DNA of 64,000 bases from UBA1930 sp943368475 (GCA_943368475.1 CALRLF020000016.1:1-64000); one strand, 5' to 3'. Positions 7,858 through 17,064 are shown, counted from the first letter of the stretch. Program-made: numbers and translations. The notes: generated by a model from the letters alone, not told the origin.

Positions 7858-8403
7858 ATGAAGTATATAATTTGCTTACTGGCAGTGCTATGTCAATTGG
7901 TAAGCAGTGCACAAAGAGGGTGTACTATAGGAGATACCCTTCCGGATATTATATGGTCACAGGTAATGCATACTGATGCAAATACCATACAGTCCAGCCA
8001 ATACAGGGGTAAATGGTTGCTGGTAGATTTTTGGGCCAGCTGGTGCAGCAGTTGCACCAAAAGTTTTGCAAGGCTCGATAGCCTGCATCAGCAGTTTGGT
8101 AACCAGTTCAATATACTGATGGTGAACCCCAAAGAAAGCGGTGATAATGCAGCCAAAATTGAAAACTTTTTTGCCAAACGACAGGCATTAACTGGTAAAG
8201 TTTTTAGGCTGCCTGTTGTTTGGGGCGATACCCAGGCATTTCAACATTTTCCGTTTAAACTATTGCCCCATTGTATATGGATAGATCCACAGGGAGTAGT
8301 ACGGGGCATTACGGGTAAACAATGGATTACCGCCGAAACCATCAACAGCTTACTGAACGGACAAATACCCAACTGGCCGCTAAAGGTGGACTGGAAAGAT
8401 TAG
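7858..8403 (+). CDS. TlpA-like secreted thioredoxin-family protein
   Basis: 181-residue exported thiol-disulfide protein. It has a signal peptide (MKYIICLLAVLCQLVSSAQ, start at the ATG at 7858) and the thioredoxin active site in FWASWCSSCTKSF (Cys63 and Cys66). The fold resembles AhpC/TSA-TlpA redoxins, which act in the periplasm on disulfides or peroxides. It sits 168 bp upstream of a SusC/SusD pair on the same strand; pairing of TlpA-like redoxins with SusCD loci is common in Bacteroidota, where their role is unclear. Intact and of ordinary length. Confidence 0.85.
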   Translation: MKYIICLLAVLCQLVSSAQRGCTIGDTLPDIIWSQVMHTDANTIQSSQYRGKWLLVDFWASWCSSCTKSFARLDSLHQQFGNQFNILMVNPKESGDNAAKIENFFAKRQALTGKVFRLPVVWGDTQAFQHFPFKLLPHCIWIDPQGVVRGITGKQWITAETINSLLNGQIPNWPLKVDWKD

Positions 8404-8450
8404 TTAAGAAAAAGCTAGAGTCAAAAGTACACGAAGTTTCGAAACCCAGT

Positions 8451-8524
8451 TTCCTCTTTGTGTCCTTCGTGCCTTCGTGGCAAAATAAAACACAGCTTGT
8501 TCATCGTACCCTTTGTGGTTAAAA
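8451..8524. repeat. Dispersed TTTGTGTCCTTCGTG-type repeat
   Basis: The spacer before susC contains CTCTTTGTGTCCTTCGTG, CCTTCGTGGCAAAA and CTTTGTGGTTAAA. These are reverse-complement relatives of the CCACAAAGACACAAAGG repeats found at 56.46 and 59.38 kb. No gene is apparent in 8404-8570. Confidence 0.55.
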
Positions 8525-8570
8525 AAAATTAAAACAAGAAACCCATTCCAAAACAAATAAATAATTGCTC

Positions 8571-11500
8571 ATGAATATTCTATTCAAAAATATTGGTAGA
8601 TGCAGTACGATTTGCGTCATGTTGTTACTGAGCCTGCAATTAAATGCACAAAATTTTACTTTAAAAGGCAGGGTAGTAGATGCTGCAAGCAGGCAGCCAT
8701 TGAGTGATGCCAGTATTGTATTGCCGGGTGGTGCCGCAAAAACAGTAACCAATACACAGGGTTATTTTACCCTGCAGCTTACCGCTGCAAAAGGCAGCAT
8801 CATTGTTTCGTATATAGGATACAGGGCAAAGCAGGTAAATTACCAGTTGCCCAAAGACAGCAGTCTGCTGATTTTTTTAGAAGCAGCCGATACTGCTTTG
8901 CAAGGCGTAACCGTAAGTACGGGTTACCAGAAATTACCCAAAGAGCGTTCTACAGGATCTTTTGTGCAGTTGAATGAAAGTTTGCTGAACCAGCAGTTCA
9001 GCACCGGTATACTAAGCCGTTTAGAAAGTATTGCCAATGGGTTAAGTGTAGGGCGTAAAACAACGGGTGGCAGTGGTCAGTTACTCATTAGGGGATTAAG
9101 TACCATCAATGGTCCGAAAACACCTTTGATAGTGGTGGATAATTTTCCGTATGAGGGTGATATCAACAATATCAATCCCAATGAAATAGAAAGCGTAACA
9201 CTGTTAAAAGATGCAGCAGCAGCTTCTATTTGGGGTACCAGGGCAGGCAATGGGGTGATAGTGATTACTACCAAAAAAGCAAGCTTAAACAAACCACTGA
9301 AAGTGAATTTTAGCATGGGGGTTAGAATAGCGGAGAAGCCCGATTTATTTTACCGCCCCGTAATGAGCAGTGGCGAAGTAATAGAAACTGAACAATTTTT
9401 ATTTAGTAGGGGGTATCGTTTTGCTGATACGGCATCGCCAACAAGACCACCGTTTACACCAGTATATGAATTGTTGTTCAGGCATCGAAGAGGACAGATA
9501 AGTACTGAGCAACTGAATACACAATTGAATGCATGGAAGCAACAGGATTTACGCAACGATTTTGATAGGTATATGTATCAAAATGCATTGGCAAGGCAAT
9601 ATGCATTGCAGTTGAGTGCAGGCAGTAACCAAATGGCCTGGCTGTTGAGTGCAGGAATAGATGATAATTCCAATGAGTTGGCAGCTACCTATAAACGTGC
9701 CAATTTTAAATTAGAAAATACCTATCAACCCATCAAAGGTTTGCGTATGCAAACATCTTTGAATTATACCCATGCAAACAGTAAAACAGGTAAAATTGGA
9801 TATACCGATTTAACCACCATACGTGGAGGAGTGGCACCTTATATCAGTCTGGTAAATGCCGATGGCACAGCAGCAGCTGTAGATAAAGATTATAGAAGAA
9901 GCTATATAGATACTGCCGGAGCTGGTAAATTATTAGATTGGAATTACTATCCTTTAACCGATTATCAGCACAATTGGCAAACCAGTACTACTGAAGATAT
10001 ATTGGTAAACCTGCAATTGAATTATCAGCTGTTGCCTTCACTCAATGCCGAAATAAAATACCAGTATGAGCAACAAACAGGAAATAGTTTATTGGTAAGA
10101 GAGCAGGAAAGTTATTTCACCAGAGATTATATCAATCGGTTTACCCAAATAAACCGTGCTAATGGAACGGTGATCAATAAAGTGCCTTTAGGAGGGATTG
10201 CCAATATTGGAACCTCCACTTTAAAAGTAAACCGGTTGCGTTATCAATTGAATTTTCAACAGCAGTGGGGGCATCATGTGGTGAATGCATTATTAGGTGG
10301 CGATATAGCCAATATAACAGATGAAAGAAACAGTTACAGGGTGTATGGTTACGATAATGATTTATTAACCGTGGCAAGGGTAGATTTTGCCACCACACAA
10401 CCTACGTTTATTACAGGCAGTAATTCGTTTATAGAACAGGCAGTAGATTTTAGTAGTATATTGAATAGAACCGTATCACTGTTTAGTAATGCAGGATATA
10501 GTTATAAAGAAACCTATTTATTGAATTTGAGTGTACGCAGGGATGCATCGAATAATTTTGGCATCAATACCAACAATCGGTGGACACCCCTCAGTTCGGT
10601 AGGTATAGGATGGAATGTACATAAGGAAAAATTCTATCATTCTAAATGGATACCTTATTTAAAATTAAGGGCTACCTACGGCGTTTCTGGTAATATAGAC
10701 CCATCCTTAACCGCAATTACCACTATTGCTTATAGTACCATTAATCCGTTTACAGGAACCACATCGGCACGTCCCGATCGTTTTGCCAATCCCGAATTAA
10801 GATGGGAGAAATCCAAACAACTGAATATAGGAATAGACTTTAAAACTGCGAAGGGTATTGTAACGGGTTCGGTAGAATGGTATAGTAAAAGAGGCATTGA
10901 TTTATATGCACCTGCATTGGTGGATTATACAGTTGGGTTAGCCGTACCTACCATTACTAAAAATGTAGCTTCAATGAAAAGTAATGGAATAGATATAGAC
11001 TTTACGGCAAGGCTGATACAGCAAAAAAATTTTCAGTGGCAAATGCAGGGGAATATCAATACCAATACCGATGCAGTAACCGACTATTTTTTACAGAATA
11101 CCAATGGAAGCAGTTTTGTAGGTGACGGTGTGGGTATAGCAGGCATTATTGGGAAACCCGTTTATTCCATTTTCAGGTATGCCTGGGGCGGTTTAGATCC
11201 AGCCAATGGAAATCCAAGAGGCATATTGAATAAGCAATTAAGTACCGATTATTCAGCCATTATGGGCAGCGGAACAAAAGTTGAAGATTTGGTATTTTTT
11301 GGTTCGGTATCTCCCCGTTGGTTTGGCTCAATGGGGCAAAGCTTTAAGTACAAAGGCTTTGCATTGGATATTCGGTTGATGTATAAACTGGGTTATTATT
11401 TTACCCGTAGTTCCATTAATTACAGCAGCTTATTTGGTGGGGCAACGGGGCATGCCGATTTTACCAATCGCTGGAAGCAGCCCGGGGATGAAGCATTCAC

Positions 11501-11795
11501 CGATGTGCCTTCGATGCTGTATCCATTGGTGAATGCAAGAGAAACCTTTTACAATGCATCGGAAGTATTGGTAGAAAAAGGCGACCATATCCGTTTACAG
11601 TATATAACCTTAAGTTACAACATTGATAAAAAGCAATGGAAAGCCCTGCCATTGAGTAACCTGCAATTGTACATCAATGCAAACGATTTGGGTATTGTAT
11701 GGCGTGCCAATAAAAAAGGTTTAGACCCCGATTATTTCAGTTTTTCCTTTCCTCCAGCACGCAATATAGCTGTTGGATTGCGTTGTAATTTTTAA
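8571..11795 (+). CDS. SusC/RagA-type TonB-dependent outer membrane transporter
   Basis: 1074-residue TonB-linked outer membrane channel of the SusC family. After a signal peptide ending at LNAQ, a carboxypeptidase-regulatory-like domain (FTLKGRVVDAASRQPLSDA) spans roughly residues 30-115. The plug follows, with the typical RGLSTINGPKTPLIVVDN, IESVTLLKDAAAASIWG and GVIVITTKK motifs. The rest is a 22-strand barrel ending in an aromatic C-terminus. It imports a ligand held by the partner SusD lipoprotein, whose gene overlaps the end region. The ATG at 8571 is preferred over a TTG two codons upstream. No glycoside hydrolase lies nearby, so the substrate cannot be named; a peptide, siderophore-like or oligosaccharide ligand is possible. 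Confidence 0.93.
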   Translation: MNILFKNIGRCSTICVMLLLSLQLNAQNFTLKGRVVDAASRQPLSDASIVLPGGAAKTVTNTQGYFTLQLTAAKGSIIVSYIGYRAKQVNYQLPKDSSLLIFLEAADTALQGVTVSTGYQKLPKERSTGSFVQLNESLLNQQFSTGILSRLESIANGLSVGRKTTGGSGQLLIRGLSTINGPKTPLIVVDNFPYEGDINNINPNEIESVTLLKDAAAASIWGTRAGNGVIVITTKKASLNKPLKVNFSMGVRIAEKPDLFYRPVMSSGEVIETEQFLFSRGYRFADTASPTRPPFTPVYELLFRHRRGQISTEQLNTQLNAWKQQDLRNDFDRYMYQNALARQYALQLSAGSNQMAWLLSAGIDDNSNELAATYKRANFKLENTYQPIKGLRMQTSLNYTHANSKTGKIGYTDLTTIRGGVAPYISLVNADGTAAAVDKDYRRSYIDTAGAGKLLDWNYYPLTDYQHNWQTSTTEDILVNLQLNYQLLPSLNAEIKYQYEQQTGNSLLVREQESYFTRDYINRFTQINRANGTVINKVPLGGIANIGTSTLKVNRLRYQLNFQQQWGHHVVNALLGGDIANITDERNSYRVYGYDNDLLTVARVDFATTQPTFITGSNSFIEQAVDFSSILNRTVSLFSNAGYSYKETYLLNLSVRRDASNNFGINTNNRWTPLSSVGIGWNVHKEKFYHSKWIPYLKLRATYGVSGNIDPSLTAITTIAYSTINPFTGTTSARPDRFANPELRWEKSKQLNIGIDFKTAKGIVTGSVEWYSKRGIDLYAPALVDYTVGLAVPTITKNVASMKSNGIDIDFTARLIQQKNFQWQMQGNINTNTDAVTDYFLQNTNGSSFVGDGVGIAGIIGKPVYSIFRYAWGGLDPANGNPRGILNKQLSTDYSAIMGSGTKVEDLVFFGSVSPRWFGSMGQSFKYKGFALDIRLMYKLGYYFTRSSINYSSLFGGATGHADFTNRWKQPGDEAFTDVPSMLYPLVNARETFYNASEVLVEKGDHIRLQYITLSYNIDKKQWKALPLSNLQLYINANDLGIVWRANKKGLDPDYFSFSFPPARNIAVGLRCNF

Positions 11796-11814
11796 CCCAT
11801 TTAAAATTGTATGT

Positions 11815-13179
11815 ATGAAATCTACTGTATATATCATTTTGGCTACTGTTATAGTATTGTTCAGTAGCTGTAAAAAATTTTTAGAAGAAAAATCCAATAA
11901 AAAATTCGTAATACCTACTACCTTAAGAGATGTTCAAGGCTTATTAGATAATTACGAAAAACTCAATCAACTGTCCGATTGTTTTGCATTAGAAGTAAGT
12001 GCAGATAATTACTATGTTACTACCACCGATTATAATGCAATGATTGAAGAATACAGAAGAACGTATTTATGGGAAAAGGATTTTCTTTTTCCTGCCTGGC
12101 CTAACAACTGGAGTACCTGTTACGATCAGGTATATATAGCCAATGTAGCATTAGAAGCATTGGGAAAAATAGAGCAAACAAGCATCAATACTGCTGAATG
12201 GAATCATTTAAAAGGGCAGGCACTTTTTTTTAGGGCAAAAGCCATGCAGCAACTGGCATTTGGCTGGTGTTTGGCTTATGATGAAGCAAGTGCTAATACC
12301 GATTTGGGTTTGCCCTTACGTTTAAACAGTGATTTTAATGAAGTATCGGTACGTGCATCCGTGATGGAAACCTACCAGCAGTTACTGAGCGATTTAACTG
12401 CGGCTGCCACTGTATTACCCAACAGGGCATTGTCATTAACACGTCCATCCAAAGCAGCAGCATTTGGCTTACTGGCACGTACCTATTTATCGATGCGTAA
12501 ATATGAAGCAGCAGGAAAATACGCCGATAGTTGTTTGCAATTATATAATACACTCTTAGATTACAATACATTGAACCCAACTGCTACTTTTCCAATGCCC
12601 AATTTTCAGACAGGTAATACCGAAATTGTTTTTGAAAGCAGGGCATTGGTGCCTACGCCAATCAATATCAGTGTTTCAAAAACAGATTCGATTTTATATA
12701 ATAGTTATGCGGTAAATGATACAAGAAAAACCTTGTTTTTCAGAAACAACAATAATGGCACGTATGGATTTAAAGGCAGTTATCAAGGTAGTGGGGCATT
12801 ATTTACTGGTTTGGCAACCGATGAAATGTATTTAACCCGTGCTGAATGTTTGGCGAGGGCAGGTAATATTACAGCAGCTATGAGCGATTTGAACACTTTA
12901 CTGGTTAAACGCTGGAGAACGGGCACATTTATTCCGTTTACAGCAGTGAATCGTGAGGATGCCATTCAGAAAGTGTTGACGGAACGCCGTAAACAGTTGT
13001 TGTACCGAAATTGGCGTTGGATGGATATTAAACGGCTGAATAAAGAAGGAGCCAATATTGTATTAAAGCGAATTATAAATGGAACAGAATATGTACTATC
13101 CCCCAATGATGTAAGATATGCATTACCGATACCCGAACAGGTAATTGAATTAAGTGGTATGCAACAAAATTTACGGTAA
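11815..13179 (+). CDS. SusD/RagB-type surface lipoprotein
   Basis: 454-residue nutrient-binding lipoprotein. The start at 11815 gives a lipoprotein signal (IVLFSSCKKFLEEKS, lipobox SSC). The helical TPR-like SusD body follows, with the family C-terminal motif ERRKQLLYRNWRWMDIKRL near residues 405-425. It caps the SusC barrel at the cell surface. The gene starts 19 bp after susC, so they form one operon that ends at a strong hairpin at 13202. Upstream in-frame codons back to 11773 lie within susC and are not used. Confidence 0.92.
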   Translation: MKSTVYIILATVIVLFSSCKKFLEEKSNKKFVIPTTLRDVQGLLDNYEKLNQLSDCFALEVSADNYYVTTTDYNAMIEEYRRTYLWEKDFLFPAWPNNWSTCYDQVYIANVALEALGKIEQTSINTAEWNHLKGQALFFRAKAMQQLAFGWCLAYDEASANTDLGLPLRLNSDFNEVSVRASVMETYQQLLSDLTAAATVLPNRALSLTRPSKAAAFGLLARTYLSMRKYEAAGKYADSCLQLYNTLLDYNTLNPTATFPMPNFQTGNTEIVFESRALVPTPINISVSKTDSILYNSYAVNDTRKTLFFRNNNNGTYGFKGSYQGSGALFTGLATDEMYLTRAECLARAGNITAAMSDLNTLLVKRWRTGTFIPFTAVNREDAIQKVLTERRKQLLYRNWRWMDIKRLNKEGANIVLKRIINGTEYVLSPNDVRYALPIPEQVIELSGMQQNLR

Positions 13180-13201
13180 TAACCGTTACCGTTTTTTAAC
13201 G

Positions 13202-13240
13202 AATTGCCCTGACAGATTGGTTCCGTCAGGGCAATTTTGT
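13202..13240. terminator. Bidirectional rho-independent terminator
   Basis: A perfect 12-bp stem pairs AATTGCCCTGAC (13202-13213) with GTCAGGGCAATT (13225-13236), 11-nt loop, followed by T-rich sequence on the plus strand and preceded by A-rich sequence for minus-strand use. It lies between the convergent SusD gene and the minus-strand small gene. Confidence 0.85.
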
Positions 13241-13264
13241 TAGACAACAATTCAACAAATGAAA

Positions 13265-13600
13265 TTATTCTTTTCTTGCCTGAATTGCTGCACCTAAACT
13301 AGCTTCAGTTTGAGAAGACAGGTTGGCAAAAAAACTAGTTTCATCCATGGTGGTCTTGATGTAACAAATAACACCAGTTGGATTTTCGCAACCCAAACTT
13401 GGTGGTGTTTCACCTAAGTACACCCAATTGCCGGCATCCTGAATTTCCGGATCACTATTATCCACCCCATCATAGCGGAAATAGTGGTAGGTTGTAAGTA
13501 TTTCCGTTTTTTGAGCAGTGGAAACCTTACTAATGGCAAAAGCACTGGCAACTGTAAATACAATGGCCAATACACCCAACAGGAATTTGAAATTTTTCAT
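13265..13600 (-). CDS. DUF6520-type small secreted protein
   Basis: 111-residue protein with an N-terminal signal sequence (MKNFKFLLGVLAIVFTVAS) and a short acidic exported domain with GNWVYLGETPPSLGCENPTGVICYI, including two cysteines that could pair. This layout matches small Bacteroidota secreted proteins of the DUF6520 family, whose function is unknown. It is transcribed toward the SusCD terminator and away from the purine-rich tract at 13.7 kb. The family call is from recognition of pattern. Confidence 0.65.
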   Translation of the reverse strand: MKNFKFLLGVLAIVFTVASAFAISKVSTAQKTEILTTYHYFRYDGVDNSDPEIQDAGNWVYLGETPPSLGCENPTGVICYIKTTMDETSFFANLSSQTEASLGAAIQARKE

Positions 13601-13683
13601 TGTACATTATTTAATGTAAGAAATGGTTGCCTACTCGGTTCACAGGTTTTCGGCTACGCCTGTTTATTGCAATAAAGAATTAA

Positions 13684-13828
13684 GAAGGTTTAGGGTTTAG
13701 GGGGAAGGTATAAGGTTGAAGGTAGAAGGTATAAGGTGGAAGGTTTAAGGTTGAAGGTTTAGGGTTTAGGGTGGGAGGTTTAAGGTTTAGTGTTTAAGGT
13801 TTAGTGTTTAAGGTTTAGGGTTTAAGGA
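13684..13828. repeat. GGTTTAGG / GGAAGGT purine-rich tract
   Basis: About 145 bp of imperfect tandem heptamers such as GGTTTAG, GGTTTAA, GTTGAAG and GGAAGGT. It separates two minus-strand secreted-protein genes. No coding potential. It belongs to the same family of tracts as those at 7.6, 16.75 and 30.93 kb. Confidence 0.75.
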
Positions 13829-13835
13829 AATGGTT

Positions 13836-14258
13836 TTATAAAATGCTTTGATTGATGAGCATGGTGCAGCTTTTACAACTGCAGTCTACCGTAACATCTC
13901 CTTCGCGGCTGATGACTGTTTTTACCTTACAATCACAATCGTCACCATCACATTTTATACTGGTAACACCGCCATCTGCTCTTGCTGAAGGGCTTTGGTT
14001 TAGTTGAAAAACAATATTACTGCTGCCCATAGTAGAGCGGTAAAACACAAAAGCATAACTTTTTTTGCTAGCATCGATATAGGTGATATTGTCAATATGT
14101 ACCAGGTGCTCTTTTGGATTGTGTTGTTGCAAAGCCTGTTGCACTTTTTTGAAAGCATCTTTTTCGTTATTAAAAAAATCGGTTCTGCTGCTTTTGCTTT
14201 CCGTTGGATTTTTGGTGCAGGCTAAAAATGCCAGTAACACAATTAATAAATATCGCAT
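13836..14258 (-). CDS. Cysteine-rich small lipoprotein, hypothetical
   Basis: 140 residues from the ATG at 14258. A lipoprotein signal is clear (MRYLLIVLLAFLACTKNP, lipobox cysteine). The C-terminal third carries a cysteine cluster, CDGDDCDCKVK followed by DCSCKSC, which looks like a metal site or a disulfide knot. The middle (YIDASKKSYAFVFYRSTMG) is a short beta domain. No known family recognised. It is divergent from the two-component operon, so its upstream region is shared with the LytTR-type direct repeats and the regulator may also control it. Confidence 0.65.
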   Translation of the reverse strand: MRYLLIVLLAFLACTKNPTESKSSRTDFFNNEKDAFKKVQQALQQHNPKEHLVHIDNITYIDASKKSYAFVFYRSTMGSSNIVFQLNQSPSARADGGVTSIKCDGDDCDCKVKTVISREGDVTVDCSCKSCTMLINQSIL

Positions 14259-14349
14259 AACAGTAATTTTTGGAAGTGATGTTTGAAATGACTCCGTAAA
14301 ACTGTTGCACTCGATCACGGTTATGTAAGGCTGATTTGAATGTGTAGCA

Positions 14350-14384
14350 TTTGGTTTTGAATTGGTAGGTTTTGGTTTTGAATT
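14350..14384. promoter_or_regulatory. 14-bp direct repeats, candidate LytTR binding site
   Basis: Two identical copies of TTTGGTTTTGAATT at 14350-14363 and 14371-14384, a 21-bp period (two helical turns). LytTR-family regulators bind direct repeats with about this spacing. The repeats end 3 bp before the -33 element of the operon that encodes a LytTR regulator, an arrangement suited to activation and autoregulation. Confidence 0.6.
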
Positions 14385-14386
14385 TG

Positions 14387-14418
14387 TTTTGTATATACGT
14401 TAAAAAAACGTAATATTG
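14387..14418 (+). promoter_or_regulatory. Promoter of the two-component operon
   Basis: TTTTG (14387-14391), a 19-bp spacer and TAATATTG (14411-14418) fit the Bacteroidota consensus TTTG-N19-TAnnTTTG with one mismatch. A small hairpin, TACGTT/AACGTA (14396-14412), lies in the spacer. Confidence 0.55.
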
Positions 14419-14454
14419 GTTTATTGAATATTATCTGCTGTAAAACACCTGCCT

Positions 14455-15984
14455 TTGCGAACACTTTTGTTGATATTATTTTGTGTACCTATATGTGTAC
14501 ATGCACAAACCAATCAGCCTGCAATTATTGCATTGGTAGATAAATTGCCGCTGGTTGCCAAAGCAGAAATTTTTATAGATGGTTTGAAAAATGGCAAAGA
14601 GCTGCATATCTTAAGCAGCAAGCTTAACATTGCCATTGCCCCACGGCAAACTGATTTGCTTGCCGAACACTATTTTAAACTGGGTAAACCATTGCAAGAA
14701 CAAGAGGCAGCATCAATAGAGTATCGCATAGTAATTAATCGACAAATAATACACAACTGGCAGTCAATTGGTACTGTTTACCAACAAAAAGGAAATTATG
14801 CTTTTACCACAAAGCTGATAGATACCCAATTGGCTATCGGTGATACAGTTTTGTTGGAGTTTAAAAAACGGTATAGTACAAACATTATTCAGCAATTGGC
14901 AGTACACCGCATTGCAATGCTGCCCAAACTGTTGTTTTACCGGAGTAAACAATACAAGGATTCGCTGGATACCAAAATAGCAGCTTCTTTGAGTAACCGG
15001 TTTAAACGGTTGAAGCAAGCTTTTGATTCATTAAGGGGTGCAACTATTGTAGTGGCTGCAGGGCATGAATTACAGTGTTTATTTAAACCCGTTTCGGTGA
15101 ATAAAGATTCCTGCCTGCAATACAGGTTACGTTGTTCCGGACATAACCCCAATGCCTGGGTAAGAACGGGGCATTTGGTAAGTATTCCCAATTTAACCCC
15201 CAATCAACATTACCTGCTCGATATACGGTATGCAGGCAGCAATGAGCAAACTACCTATACCATTCAGGTGATGCCTTACTGGTATCAAACAGCACAGGCT
15301 TTGCTCTTATTTTTTATTGTTTTAGCCCTGTTACTTTGGTTGTTTTACCGCTATCAACAGCATCGGCAACGGCAGGCACGTAAACAGTTGCTGGAACAGC
15401 TCAATCAGTTGCAGGTAAAACTGAATCCGCATTTTGTGTACAATGCTTTGGGCTCTATCGAGGGGTTGGCACACCAGCAGGAACCTGCAAAACTGAACCA
15501 TTATTTATCGGCTTTTTCAGGTATTTTAAGAAGTAGTTTACTAAACAGTCAGAACCTGTTAATACCCTTACGTCAGGATATGGATTTGCTGGTGAAGTAC
15601 ATGGTATTGGAGCAGTTAAGGTATGGCTTTCAATACCGCTTAATAATAGATGAAAATTTGAAAGTGGATGAAATAGAGTTTCCACCCATGCTGTTACAGC
15701 CTATGGTGGAAAATGCCATTAAGCATGGCGTTGCATCACTTCAAGGAGCTGGTTTTATACAAATTCAATATTCCAAAAAGGATAGGCATTTATTAATTGA
15801 AATTAGTGATAACGGAACTGGGTCAAGTAACAATAGCGGAACAGGATTAGGCAAACAATTAACGTTGGAACGGATAGACCGGTTGAGCCGTTTTTTAAAG
15901 CAAGGTCGTATTGAGTGTACCATACAGCATGGGCAATTGGGAACAGTTGTCAATTTCTTTTTCGAAAACTGGTTAACTGATTAA
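14455..15984 (+). CDS. LytS-like sensor histidine kinase (His_kinase family)
   Basis: 509-residue membrane kinase. It begins with a TTG start and a signal peptide (MRTLLLILFCVPICVHAQ); no ATG gives a comparable N-terminus. A periplasmic sensor region of mostly beta structure spans ~20-275, a membrane helix (TAQALLLFFIVLALLLWLF) lies near 280-298, and the His_kinase domain starts at LNPHFVYNALGSIEG with His326 as phosphoacceptor. The ATP-binding part is visible as MVENAIKHGV and ISDNGTGS. It should phosphorylate the LytTR regulator encoded one base pair downstream. The signal sensed is unknown; the SusCD locus is a plausible target. Confidence 0.9.
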   Translation: MRTLLLILFCVPICVHAQTNQPAIIALVDKLPLVAKAEIFIDGLKNGKELHILSSKLNIAIAPRQTDLLAEHYFKLGKPLQEQEAASIEYRIVINRQIIHNWQSIGTVYQQKGNYAFTTKLIDTQLAIGDTVLLEFKKRYSTNIIQQLAVHRIAMLPKLLFYRSKQYKDSLDTKIAASLSNRFKRLKQAFDSLRGATIVVAAGHELQCLFKPVSVNKDSCLQYRLRCSGHNPNAWVRTGHLVSIPNLTPNQHYLLDIRYAGSNEQTTYTIQVMPYWYQTAQALLLFFIVLALLLWLFYRYQQHRQRQARKQLLEQLNQLQVKLNPHFVYNALGSIEGLAHQQEPAKLNHYLSAFSGILRSSLLNSQNLLIPLRQDMDLLVKYMVLEQLRYGFQYRLIIDENLKVDEIEFPPMLLQPMVENAIKHGVASLQGAGFIQIQYSKKDRHLLIEISDNGTGSSNNSGTGLGKQLTLERIDRLSRFLKQGRIECTIQHGQLGTVVNFFFENWLTD

Positions 15985-15985
15985 T

Positions 15986-16741
15986 ATGAAAGTACTGATT
16001 ATAGAAGATGATGCAAATAATGCAGCACTGCTAAAGGGTTTATTGAATGAGCATTGTACCCAGGTTCAATTGGTGGGTATAGCCAAAAATATAACCGAAG
16101 GATTGACAATGATAGCCACCAAACAACCACAACTGGTGTTGCTGGATATTGTTTTACAAGATAAAACAGGGTTTGAATTATTGGCTTCCATTGAGCATTG
16201 CAATTTTGAAGTGGTATTTGTAACGGGGCATAACGAATATGCATTGCAGGCAATTAAGTGTTCGGCATTGGATTATTTATTAAAACCCATCCATGCAGCA
16301 GAATTGGTTGCAGCAGTAGCAAAAGCAGCCAATAAAATATTGAAGGAGCAAGAGATGCAAGCCAAATTAAATAATTTAAGTACGCTATTAAATAGCCACA
16401 ATAAAACAGAACATCGTATTGCATTGCCTTTAATGAAAGAAATACGTTTTGTGCAGCCTGCAGATATTATTTACTGTGCCTCGAATAACAGTTACACCTA
16501 TTTCCATTTAGTAGGGAAAGAAAAAATTATGGTATCAAAACCTATTTATGAATGGGATAATTTGTTACAACCTTATGGTTTTTTAAGGCCTAATCAATCG
16601 AATTTAGTGAATCGTAGTTTTATTAAAAGTTTGCTCAAAGAAGATTCAGTGGTGGAGTTGTTATTAACCGATACAACACGTATTCATGTATCCCGTTTAA
16701 AACAGGAAATGATTAAAGATGCGTTGATGCGGAAGGGGTAG
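15986..16741 (+). CDS. LytTR-family response regulator
   Basis: 251-residue response regulator. The receiver domain has the acidic pocket Asp8-Asp9, phosphoacceptor Asp54 (LVLLDIVL), Thr80 and Lys100 (LLKPI). The C-terminal LytTR DNA-binding domain covers ~145-250, with the motif YCASNNSYTYFHL and the conserved FLRPNQSNLVNRSFI. It is encoded one base pair after the kinase, so the two are translated together. LytTR regulators bind short direct repeats, and such repeats lie upstream of this operon at 14350-14384. Confidence 0.92.
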   Translation: MKVLIIEDDANNAALLKGLLNEHCTQVQLVGIAKNITEGLTMIATKQPQLVLLDIVLQDKTGFELLASIEHCNFEVVFVTGHNEYALQAIKCSALDYLLKPIHAAELVAAVAKAANKILKEQEMQAKLNNLSTLLNSHNKTEHRIALPLMKEIRFVQPADIIYCASNNSYTYFHLVGKEKIMVSKPIYEWDNLLQPYGFLRPNQSNLVNRSFIKSLLKEDSVVELLLTDTTRIHVSRLKQEMIKDALMRKG

Positions 16742-16828
16742 GGTGGAAGCTGGATGGTGGAAGGTAGAGGGTGGAAGGTAGAAGGTGGAAGGTAGAAGGT
16801 GGAGGGTAGAAGGTGGAGGGTAGAAGGT
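16742..16828. repeat. GGAAGGT purine-rich tract (left copy)
   Basis: Tandem units of GGTGGAAGGTAGAA and variants directly after the response-regulator stop. The tract runs straight into the long repeat at 16829. The same tract-plus-repeat arrangement is found at 30925-31226. Confidence 0.75.
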
Positions 16829-17064
16829 GAAAGGAATTAGGAATTGGGTAGAGGGGAAGTGGGATGCTGTTTATTGGATGCTGGTTGCTGGATACTGGAT
16901 AACAGTGGTGGATATTTTTAGACTTTAGGTTTTAGTTTTTCACTACGTAACATTTTATTTTTAGCCTGTTACACATTTTTAAGAAAATTTGGCATTGAAA
17001 ATCAGGCACTTGTTTGTAACAAATTTTTGGTAACATTTTAAAATGTCACGGAAATTTTGTTACA
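16829..17064. repeat. Long direct repeat, left copy, ending in a 48-bp palindrome
   Basis: About 235 bp that recur in the same orientation at 31011-31226. Shared stretches include GGATGCTGG, GATAACAGTGG, GGATATTTTTAG, TAACATTTTATTTT and GGTAACATTTTAAA. The last 48 bp (17016-17063) are a near palindrome, GTAACAAA ... TTTGTTAC, with 20 of 24 positions paired. No ORF. The two copies bracket the Rhs cassette and the tyrosine transposase. Confidence 0.75.

Noticed and set aside
16742..16828. CRISPR array
   Set aside because: The units are short, imperfect and contiguous with no unique spacers of constant length; no cas genes are present.
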